Shown one piece after another: positions 14,750-20,608 of a stretch of 20,907 nt of DNA; position 1 is the first letter of the stretch; each line of letters starts with the position of its first letter. The stretch comes from Bacteroidia bacterium (lineage in GTDB: Bacteria > Bacteroidota > Bacteroidia > NS11-12g > UBA955): positions 1 through 20,907 of the forward strand of contig JALRLA010000097.1 in the NCBI GenBank assembly GCA_023254645.1, in the 5' to 3' direction. Position numbers and translations under genes: made by a program. The notes below the pieces were generated by a model. The model was not told the DNA's origin, did not search any database, and was given only the letters and a program-made list of their open reading frames with translations.

Positions 14750-15997
14750 TTATTGAAACTGCGCGAGCTTCTCCTGGCGGTACTCGCCATTGTCCAACTT
14801 GCCTTTGATGGCTTTGAAGGCGGAAATGGTTTCAGCTACGTCGTCCAAGCTGTGAACAGCGGTGGGAATCAAACGCAACATGATCACACCCTTGGGTACC
14901 ACAGGATACACGACAATGCTACAGAAAATATTGTAATTCTCACGAAGGTCGTGGGTCATGTGGGTAGCTTCAGGGATGGTTCCATTCAACAACACAGGAG
15001 TAACCGGGGTGGTGGTGACGCCAATGTTGAATCCGGCTTCTCTCAACCCGTTTTGCAAAGCGTCAACAATCTTCCACAAGTTGTCTTTCAACTCAGGACG
15101 AGTGCGAATCAACTCCAAGCGCTTGATAGAGCCAATAACCAAAGGCATAGGCAAGGCCTTGGCATAAATCTGTGAGCGCATATTGTAGCGCAAGAATTTG
15201 ATGACCTGAGGAGTAGAGCCAATGAAAGCTCCGATACCCGCCATGGATTTGGCAAACGTTGAGAAGTACACATCGATGCCGTCCATGCAATTCTGCTCTT
15301 CACCCGTTCCAGCACCGGTTTTACCCATTGTGCCGAATCCGTGGGCATCGTCAACGAACAAGCGGAAATTGTAGCGCTCTTTCATGGCCACGATTTCGGC
15401 CAACTTTCCTTGAGAACCGCTCATTCCGAAAACACCCTCAGTGATGACCAAAATGGCACCGCCTGTTTGCTCAGCCAAACGCGTAGCGCGCTTGAGCTGT
15501 TGCTCGAGGCTTTCCATATTGTTGTGGGTGTAGACGAAGCGCTTACCCATGTGCAAACGAACACCGTCGATGATGCAAGCATGTGATTCGGCATCATACA
15601 CGATGATGTCGTGACGATCAACCAAGGCATCAATGGCGCTCAATACGCCCTGATATCCGTAGTTCAACAAAATCACATCGGGCTTGCCAATGAAGGAAGC
15701 CAAATCTTGTTCCAGCTGTTCGTGGTAATTCGAGTTTCCGCTCATCATTCGCGCACCCATGGGGTAAGCCATGCCGAACTGCTGGGCAGCTTCGGCATCG
15801 GCCTGCATAACCTCGGGGTGATTGGCCAATCCCAAATAGTTATTCAGTGACCAGTTCAAGCGGGTTTTGCCGCGAAATACCATGCGGGGACCAATAGGAC
15901 CTTCCAACTTGGGGAAGGTGTAATAGCCGTGAGAGTCATCGGCATACATCCCCAAGGGACCCATGCGCGATTCTATTTTTTCAAAAATGTCTTTCAT
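14750..15997 (-). CDS. Alpha-oxoamine synthase family PLP enzyme (serine palmitoyltransferase/cysteate acyltransferase/KBL-like)
   Basis: 415-residue PLP-dependent acyl-CoA/amino-acid condensing enzyme. Family features: NNYLGLANHPEV (about 52-63), YPMGARMMSGNSNYHEQLEQDLASF with the glycine-loop segment, DAESHACIIDG (His139 stacking on PLP), DDAHGFGTMGKTGAG (Asp217 and His219), and STFAKSMAGIGAF with the Schiff-base Lys250. All catalytic residues are present. In Bacteroidota this family makes the base of sphingolipids (serine plus acyl-CoA) or sulfonolipids (cysteate plus acyl-CoA); 2-amino-3-ketobutyrate CoA ligase and biotin-pathway KAPA synthase are also close, and sequence alone does not separate them here. 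The start is set at ATG 15997: a TTG 99 bases upstream would put a TACTTTTG promoter inside the gene. It has a 21-nt leader without Shine-Dalgarno. The flanking genes give no pathway clue. Confidence 0.87.
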   Translation of the reverse strand: MKDIFEKIESRMGPLGMYADDSHGYYTFPKLEGPIGPRMVFRGKTRLNWSLNNYLGLANHPEVMQADAEAAQQFGMAYPMGARMMSGNSNYHEQLEQDLASFIGKPDVILLNYGYQGVLSAIDALVDRHDIIVYDAESHACIIDGVRLHMGKRFVYTHNNMESLEQQLKRATRLAEQTGGAILVITEGVFGMSGSQGKLAEIVAMKERYNFRLFVDDAHGFGTMGKTGAGTGEEQNCMDGIDVYFSTFAKSMAGIGAFIGSTPQVIKFLRYNMRSQIYAKALPMPLVIGSIKRLELIRTRPELKDNLWKIVDALQNGLREAGFNIGVTTTPVTPVLLNGTIPEATHMTHDLRENYNIFCSIVVYPVVPKGVIMLRLIPTAVHSLDDVAETISAFKAIKGKLDNGEYRQEKLAQFQ

Positions 15998-16018
15998 TGA
16001 AAGCGATTTACGATGCCG

Positions 16019-16026
16019 CAAAAGTA
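16019..16026 (-). promoter_or_regulatory. -7 promoter box of the alpha-oxoamine synthase gene
   Basis: Read on the minus strand this is TACTTTTG, an exact TAnnTTTG box. Unlike most others here it lies 21 nt before the start codon (15997), leaving a real short leader. Confidence 0.65.
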
Positions 16027-16067
16027 CAACATCTGTTTGGTCTTTGAAACGCCTAGTAAAAACCGGG

Positions 16068-16787
16068 TCAACGCTGGCTCGGTTGTCCCAAAACAAACAG
16101 ACAGGGCGTTTTGCCCAAGCTATTCAAATGGTTTTTCCATTCGCTCAAGCGTCGCGTTTGAATGCGCTCGTTCTCTCCCTGTAAGTCGCTAGAGACTGAC
16201 AAGTACCAATCCCCATCAAGGTGCTTGGTGGCCATCTCTAGGAAACGGTCGCTGCGGTAGGGGGCTTCGATGAACAAATGGCTGTGGGCCTGGTGTTTGC
16301 TTTTGTTTAAGCCCTGGAAATGCTCTTGCAAGTCTTCGGTTTTGACCGGGGCATAGCCGTGAAATGTAAAGGCTTGGCCGTGCAATCCGCTGGCAGAAAG
16401 AGCCAGCAAAATGCTGCTAGGACCGATGTAGGGATGAATGCGCATGCCGCGTTTGTGGCACAGATTGACGATGCGGCTGCCTGGGTCGGCAATGCAAGGC
16501 AACCCCGCCTCTGAGCACAAACCAATGGGTCCGTTTCCACGGTGTTTGTCCAAAAAAGCTGTCAAATCTTTGTCATCTGTGTCTCGAGTGAGTTCGCAGA
16601 TCTGCAAATTGTCCAAATCGATGCCCAGTTTTCTCGCCGAGAGAAAGCGCCTCAGTGTGCGTGCGTTTTCAGCCACCCATACATTTAGGTTTTGCAAGCT
16701 GTGATTGAGCAGCGCCGAGTCCATTTGGTTCCAGCTGTTTTCGCCGATAGGCAAAGGGATCAAATGAAGGGTTTGGACTTCTAACAT
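16068..16787 (-). CDS. RsmI-like SAM-dependent methyltransferase (tetrapyrrole methylase fold)
   Basis: 239-residue protein of the tetrapyrrole methylase/RsmI superfamily. It starts LHLIPLPIGENSW in place of the usual LYLVATPIGN, then ENARTLRRFL, LCSEAGLPCIADPGSRIVNLCHKRG (about 90-114, equivalent to SDAGTPLISDPG) and IGPSSILLALSASGLHGQAFTFHGYAP (121-147), the SAM-binding half. RsmI itself 2'-O-methylates C1402 of 16S rRNA. This protein is shorter than RsmI (usually about 280), departs from the consensus in several places, and is likely the second, divergent RsmI paralogue seen in Bacteroidota, with unknown target. The ATG 16787 has a one-mismatch promoter box (GACCTTTG) 4 nt upstream. It is divergent from the DUF6787-like gene 36 bases away. 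Confidence 0.85.
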   Translation of the reverse strand: MLEVQTLHLIPLPIGENSWNQMDSALLNHSLQNLNVWVAENARTLRRFLSARKLGIDLDNLQICELTRDTDDKDLTAFLDKHRGNGPIGLCSEAGLPCIADPGSRIVNLCHKRGMRIHPYIGPSSILLALSASGLHGQAFTFHGYAPVKTEDLQEHFQGLNKSKHQAHSHLFIEAPYRSDRFLEMATKHLDGDWYLSVSSDLQGENERIQTRRLSEWKNHLNSLGKTPCLFVLGQPSQR

Positions 16788-16791
16788 GGGA

Positions 16792-16799
16792 CAAAGGTC
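16792..16799 (-). promoter_or_regulatory. Probable -7 promoter box of the RsmI-like gene
   Basis: Read on the minus strand this is GACCTTTG, one mismatch from TAnnTTTG, ending 4 nt before ATG 16787. It lies 12 bp from the divergent box on the other strand. Confidence 0.45.
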
Positions 16800-16811
16800 T
16801 TGGCTTTGTGC

Positions 16812-16819
16812 TACCTTTG
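16812..16819 (+). promoter_or_regulatory. -7 promoter box of the DUF6787-like/mrp operon
   Basis: TACCTTTG is an exact TAnnTTTG box ending 4 nt before a GTG at 16824. It fixes the GTG start of the small membrane protein. Confidence 0.7.
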
Positions 16820-16823
16820 CAAG

Positions 16824-17111
16824 GTGAGTTTTTTAAACCGTCTACAAGAGCGTTGGAAGGTTCGTTCCCGCAGTCAAGTCTTGCTCATTTTGTGTGTTTT
16901 TGCTTTGACAGGTTCGACGGTTGTATACCTCAAACGATTCGCCTTGCCTTTGCTCGGGGATCATTGGTATTCCGATTTGGTCTATTATGTAGCCATTCTT
17001 CCCGTTTACAATTTGGTTCTGTTGGTCTACGGATTCGCATTTGGCCAAGGGCGATATTTCTGGGAATTCGAAAAACGCTTTTTCACCCGGCTTGTTAATC
17101 TATTCAAATGA
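16824..17111 (+). CDS. Small two-helix membrane protein (DUF6787-like)
   Basis: 95 residues from a GTG start. A basic N-terminus (NRLQERWKVRSRSQ) leads into a first hydrophobic helix (about 18-36, VLLILCVFALTGSTVVYL), a loop with FALPLLGDHWYSDLVYY, a second helix (about 50-71, VAILPVYNLVLLVYGFAFG) and an aromatic-basic tail (GRYFWEFEKRFFTRLVNLFK). This resembles the small Bacteroidota family DUF6787, of unknown function, recognised from pattern only. The stop overlaps the mrp start (ATGA), so the two are translated together. A TTG at 16800 would put the promoter inside the gene and is rejected. Confidence 0.75.
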   Translation: MSFLNRLQERWKVRSRSQVLLILCVFALTGSTVVYLKRFALPLLGDHWYSDLVYYVAILPVYNLVLLVYGFAFGQGRYFWEFEKRFFTRLVNLFK

Positions 17112-18175
17112 GCGAGCTGAGTAAGGATAAAATTTTGCATGCCCTGAGTCATGTCGAGGATCCCGATCTAAAGAAAGATTTGGTCACCTTGGGTATGATC
17201 GAGAAGTTGGAATTTGGTCCTGAAGAAATTTCCTTTGATTTGGTGTTGACCACCCCCGCTTGTCCCATGAAGGACATGCTGGTACAGGCCTGTAAAAACG
17301 CCATTCGGGTCATGGTTGACCCAAACATACCGGTTCGTATCTACGCTACAAGCCGCGTCCAGCAACAGGAAGAGAATGAGCACTACTTAAAGGGTGTCAA
17401 ACACATCATTGCCGTTGGAAGCGGGAAAGGCGGGGTAGGAAAGAGCACTGTAGCCGCTTCTTTGGCTTTGAATTTGGCCTCTATGGGAGCCAAAGTGGGT
17501 CTCCTGGATGCTGATATTTATGGCCCGTCGGTACCTACTTTGTTCGGGGTGCACGAAGCTCCTGAAATGCGAGAAGTCGAAGGTAAAAACTTGATGGTCC
17601 CCTTGGAACGTCAAGGCATCAAATTATTGAGCATTGGATTTTTGACCGCCCCTGGTCAAGCCGTTGTGTGGCGAGGCCCTATGGTTTCAAGTGCGCTGAA
17701 ACAACTTCTGCAAGATGTCGATTGGGGAGATTTGGACTACCTCATTGTCGATTTGCCACCAGGAACCGGAGACGTGCAAATTTCTTTGGCACAGTCGGCT
17801 CCTCTCTCTGGTGTAGTGATAGTGACCACTCCCCAAGAAATGGCCTTGGCTGATGCGAGAAGAGCCATCGATATGTTCCAGTTGCCAGGTATTGCCAAGC
17901 CCATTTTGGGAATCGTAGAAAACATGTCTTATTTCACTCCCGATGATGCACCCGATAAGCGCTATTACTTATTTGGTCAGGGCGGAGGAAAACAATTGGC
18001 AGAAGCCCATCAGGTACCTCTGTTGGCAGAGATACCCATGAACCCTGAGGTGATGCGTCAGGCTGATACCGGGTTGCTCCATGCCGACGATGCCACCCAA
18101 TCTGCTTACCGTGTTGCCGCTCAAGAGCTGGCACGCGCCTTGAGCATCCAACAATATTCTCAGTCCAAGAATTGA
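17108..18175 (+). CDS. mrp: Mrp/ApbC-type iron-sulfur cluster carrier ATPase
   Basis: 355-residue P-loop ATPase of the Mrp/NBP35 family that carries Fe-S clusters to target proteins in the cytosol. Residues 1-90 are the MIP18 (DUF59) domain, with VEDPDLKKDLVTLGM and the conserved Cys52 in TTPACPMKDML. The ATPase domain follows: deviant Walker A GSGKGGVGKST (104-114), DADIYGPSVPTLFG (134-147), DYLIVDLPPGTGD (210-222) and TTPQEMALADARRAI. The CxxC cluster-binding pair expected after ENMS in E. coli Mrp is absent: residues 271-300 (ENMSYFTPDDAPDKRYYLFG) hold no Cys. I recall that related Bacteroidota proteins look the same, so the gene is probably functional and not decayed. Its start overlaps the small membrane protein stop, and the NfuA-like gene follows 13 nt downstream with its own promoter. 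Confidence 0.93.
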   Translation: MSELSKDKILHALSHVEDPDLKKDLVTLGMIEKLEFGPEEISFDLVLTTPACPMKDMLVQACKNAIRVMVDPNIPVRIYATSRVQQQEENEHYLKGVKHIIAVGSGKGGVGKSTVAASLALNLASMGAKVGLLDADIYGPSVPTLFGVHEAPEMREVEGKNLMVPLERQGIKLLSIGFLTAPGQAVVWRGPMVSSALKQLLQDVDWGDLDYLIVDLPPGTGDVQISLAQSAPLSGVVIVTTPQEMALADARRAIDMFQLPGIAKPILGIVENMSYFTPDDAPDKRYYLFGQGGGKQLAEAHQVPLLAEIPMNPEVMRQADTGLLHADDATQSAYRVAAQELARALSIQQYSQSKN

Positions 18176-18176
18176 T

Positions 18177-18184
18177 TATCTTTG
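18177..18184 (+). promoter_or_regulatory. -7 promoter box of the nfuA-like gene
   Basis: TATCTTTG is an exact TAnnTTTG box, directly after the mrp stop codon and 4 nt before ATG 18189. Confidence 0.75.
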
Positions 18185-18188
18185 TGCT

Positions 18189-18431
18189 ATGGCGCAGCCC
18201 TCACACGAAGAAGTAGAACAAGTGTTAAACGGCATTAGACCCTATCTGCAAGCCGACGGTGGCGATGTGGAGCTGGTGTCTATTTCAGAAGAGCTGGATG
18301 TAACCCTTCGCTTGGTGGGCGCCTGCAGTACCTGTTCCATGAGCGATATGACCATGACGGCCGGCATTGAAGAAAGCCTGCGTCGTTCATTCCCTAGTCT
18401 TGGAAAAATCACGGCCCTTAAAAACGCTTGA
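18189..18431 (+). CDS. NifU C-terminal-domain (NfuA-type) Fe-S scaffold/carrier
   Basis: 80-residue protein equal to the C-terminal NifU domain. It contains VEQVLNGIRPYLQADGGDVELVSI, the signature of the family, then LVGACSTCSMSDMTMTAGIEESLR with the CxxC pair (Cys46, Cys49) that holds a shared [4Fe-4S] cluster in a dimer. There is no N-terminal A-type domain as in E. coli NfuA. Position beside mrp indicates a joint role in delivering Fe-S clusters. The start is fixed by TATCTTTG 4 nt upstream. Its end overlaps the start region of the polytopic membrane protein downstream. Confidence 0.93.
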   Translation: MAQPSHEEVEQVLNGIRPYLQADGGDVELVSISEELDVTLRLVGACSTCSMSDMTMTAGIEESLRRSFPSLGKITALKNA

Positions 18432-19218
18432 GCGAGAAGCCTTTTTACAGCTTCTTGGTATCCCGATCCCAGCTTTGGTGCTCGGAGTTTGGTTTTTTAG
18501 CATGGAACTGGGTGCCCAAACCGAATCCAGGTTTATGATTCCCTGGTTGCAAGGGGTCGTCGGCTCCGTACTGCTGGTGTATTCCTTGGATTTTTCGCGC
18601 GACGCATACAGACGAAAACAGAAAGGGGCGGTTGTGCCCGATAGTTGGTTTTGGTTTGCCTCTGCTTGGGGTTTGGTGGGTGCCATTTTGGTCATCCTCG
18701 CTGGACTTCGAATGGGCTGGGCCGATTCTTTTCTTACCCTAAAAATGGGCTGGCCAGTGCTGCTGGTCTTGTGGGCCTATGCCTATATGAGACACACTCA
18801 GCACCGCTGGGCCGCTTGGGCTAGTCCTGTGCTTATGTTGCTGGGTATTGCGGGAACCATGGCTGTGCCCGTCATGCAGAGCCAGCAGTCACTGTGGGGC
18901 TTTTATTTCGCCTGTTTGCTTTTGGTTTGGCTCAATGTGTTTGCCTTTGCCTATCTCGAATTGGACAAGGATCAGCGCATGACAGAGCCCAATCCATGGT
19001 CTTTGGATCAAACAAATGTGATCCTCTTGTTCGTCGCTGTCGCCCTGGTATTGGCCATCGCTTGGAAAGCAGGCCCCTCACTCGGACTTAGCCAGTGGGG
19101 AATGGGGCTGGCGATAGCCGGTTACCTCGTTGCCTTTCTTCGACCCTCCTGGTTTTTGCCCATGCGCTGGTACCGATTTGGGTTGGATTTGCTATTGCTG
19201 TTGCCCCTGTTCCTTTAA
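18400..19218 (+). CDS. Polytopic membrane protein, function unknown (possibly UbiA-like)
   Basis: About 272 residues with eight or nine predicted membrane helices, rich in Trp, Leu and Ala. There is no ATG before residue 46 of the full frame, where ATG (18502) would cut off the first helix (LLGIPIPALVLGVWFF). A TTG at 18400 or 18367 inside nfuA is therefore the likely start; I give 18400, uncertain. Two acidic segments at helix ends, YSLDFSRDAYRR and YLELDKDQRMTEP, are loosely like the two Asp-rich motifs of UbiA prenyltransferases, and a Bacteroidota group of UbiA-like proteins has a similar layout. The full NDxxD motif is not present, so catalysis is doubtful. It is coupled by overlap to nfuA and ends 8 bases from the convergent thymidine kinase stop with no visible terminator. 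Confidence 0.7.
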   Translation: MEKSRPLKTLEREAFLQLLGIPIPALVLGVWFFSMELGAQTESRFMIPWLQGVVGSVLLVYSLDFSRDAYRRKQKGAVVPDSWFWFASAWGLVGAILVILAGLRMGWADSFLTLKMGWPVLLVLWAYAYMRHTQHRWAAWASPVLMLLGIAGTMAVPVMQSQQSLWGFYFACLLLVWLNVFAFAYLELDKDQRMTEPNPWSLDQTNVILLFVAVALVLAIAWKAGPSLGLSQWGMGLAIAGYLVAFLRPSWFLPMRWYRFGLDLLLLLPLFL

Positions 19219-19226
19219 ATGGGTTT

Positions 19227-19778
19227 TTACAAACGGCCCTTCATGCCTTCTTCCCAATGCTCCAAACAGCGGGCTTGATAGGCATCGTTGTGCCCGACCA
19301 ACACCAGTTCTTTGGAGTCAGATTGGCGGTAGGTGTATTGAGCCTTGCCTCCGCACACGTTGCATTTGGCAAATACTTGAATTCGGTTCGTGGCAAGGTT
19401 TTTCAAGGCTCTCATGGGCCCGAAATCGCGGTTCAAGTAATCCTTGTCTAAGCCGGCCGCCACCACTCGAACGCCATTCATCATCATTTCTCCTATGATT
19501 TCAATGACATAGGGGCCCATGAATTGAACTTCGTCGATGTAGAGTTCTTTGGTGAAAGGAGTAATCAGGGTGTAGATTTCTTCTGCTTTGGCAATGCGGT
19601 GACCGGGCATTTGCAAGCCGGAATGGGTGTTGATGCTTGCTGCTTGGTAACGATTGTCCAATAAAGGTTTTACAGCCAATCTTTCATGATTGTCAACAGT
19701 GCTGGCATTGTATTGGCCAATGAGTTCGGTGGTTTTTCCAGCGAACATACAACCGTAGATCAGGGTAAAGTCTCTCAT
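19227..19778 (-). CDS. tdk: Thymidine kinase (type II)
   Basis: 183-residue type II thymidine kinase that makes dTMP from thymidine and ATP. The P-loop is GCMFAGKT (9-16, where most have GPMFSGKT), with TTEL after it. The YIDEVQF motif (80-86) contains the catalytic Glu83, equal to DEAQFF. AAGLDKDYLNRDFGPM follows, then a zinc region CNVCGGKAQYTYR (Cys139, Cys142) and VGHNDAYQARCLEHW (Cys171). The fourth zinc ligand, usually Cys, would be His174 here (C-x-x-H). The lasso substrate loop is present. ATG 19778 is chosen; a TTG two codons upstream is unlikely. No good promoter box is seen at 4 nt. It is divergent from the acidic protein gene 35 bases away. Confidence 0.93.
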   Translation of the reverse strand: MRDFTLIYGCMFAGKTTELIGQYNASTVDNHERLAVKPLLDNRYQAASINTHSGLQMPGHRIAKAEEIYTLITPFTKELYIDEVQFMGPYVIEIIGEMMMNGVRVVAAGLDKDYLNRDFGPMRALKNLATNRIQVFAKCNVCGGKAQYTYRQSDSKELVLVGHNDAYQARCLEHWEEGMKGRL

Positions 19779-19813
19779 GTTCAATGCACAGTTCGTTGTA
19801 ACTTAGCCTCCGA

Positions 19814-20581
19814 ATGAACGACCAAGCTATCCATCCCATTCAAAGCTTGCTAAACGAGTTGGCAAGTATAGCAAACAGCGAGCAGACAGCACAAACTGTC
19901 GAGCAAATGGAGAGAACAAAATCATTGGCTGCACGCCTCTACCTAGAATTGGATTTGGCCATCATGGAATCTCAGGCTCCAAGCGAAGCCGAATTGGATG
20001 AATGGGTAGCCAAAATGGAAGAGAAGGAAAACGTTCATGAAGTCCAAGGGCAGGAGCCCAGTGTGGCAACAGTAGAAGAAGCAACTTCGATTGAAGAATT
20101 CCGGAAAACCGAAGTTCCCTCCATAGAAGCCATGGATGAACCCCTTGAGCCTGTAGAAAAGGCGGTCGAAATTGCCAGCGAATCCATGGCCGTTGAAGCC
20201 CCACAAATGGAAGTTCCCAGTGTCGAGGTCCAATCAGTGGAAGAGGAGGTTGGAAAGGATGAGCCGGTGAGTGAAATCGTTGCAGAAATTGCCGAGCCGT
20301 CTGCTGAAGAAGCCCCAAAAGCGGCAGAAGTTGCCCATCAGGCGCCAGAAATTGATGCCAATGCCATTTTGATGTCCTTGTCTATGTCACGCCGCTTTGA
20401 ATTTGCAAATTTCTTGTTTGGGGGCGACATGAGTCGTTTCCTGTTGTTTATAGAAGAATATGTGCGTGCTGGAGCCAGTGGTTCATCTGATGTGTATGAC
20501 CGTTGGTACAACGAATGCGATTGGAAGCGCAAGGACGAGTCGGCCTCTGATTTGGCCCGAAGCTTGAAGCGCTTGATCTAA
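19814..20581 (+). CDS. Acidic protein with conserved C-terminal domain, function unknown
   Basis: 255 residues in three parts. The N-terminus (1-60) is predicted helical (IQSLLNELASIANSEQTAQTVEQMERTKSLAARLYLELDLAI). The middle (60-175) is disordered, very rich in Glu, Val, Ala and Pro, with loosely repeated units of the form VEVPSVE / VEAPQMEVPSVE. The C-terminal domain (about 176-255) is compact, with NAILMSLSMSRRFEFANFLFGGDMSRFLLFIEEYV and a DWKRKDESASDLARSLKRLI end. I recall C-terminal domains of this kind in other Bacteroidota hypothetical proteins, but I do not know a function. There is no signal peptide or membrane helix, so it is probably cytosolic. A TAACTTAG sequence (19799-19806, one mismatch from TAnnTTTG) lies 7 nt before the ATG and may be its promoter. 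Confidence 0.8.
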   Translation: MNDQAIHPIQSLLNELASIANSEQTAQTVEQMERTKSLAARLYLELDLAIMESQAPSEAELDEWVAKMEEKENVHEVQGQEPSVATVEEATSIEEFRKTEVPSIEAMDEPLEPVEKAVEIASESMAVEAPQMEVPSVEVQSVEEEVGKDEPVSEIVAEIAEPSAEEAPKAAEVAHQAPEIDANAILMSLSMSRRFEFANFLFGGDMSRFLLFIEEYVRAGASGSSDVYDRWYNECDWKRKDESASDLARSLKRLI

Positions 20582-20588
20582 GGCGGCA

Positions 20589-20608
20589 GGTGCAGTTCTA
20601 TCTGCACC
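20589..20608 (+). other. Perfect hairpin directly before the last gene's start codon
   Basis: GGTGCAG (20589-20595) pairs with CTGCACC (20602-20608) around the 6-nt loop TTCTAT, and the ATG of the next gene follows at once (20609). No T tract follows, so it is not a standard terminator. It would put the start codon at the foot of a stable stem and could limit translation. Confidence 0.6.

Noticed and set aside
15998-16096. N-terminal extension of the alpha-oxoamine synthase
   Set aside because: It starts with TTG, overlaps the end of the RsmI-like gene, contains the promoter box and lacks family sequence.
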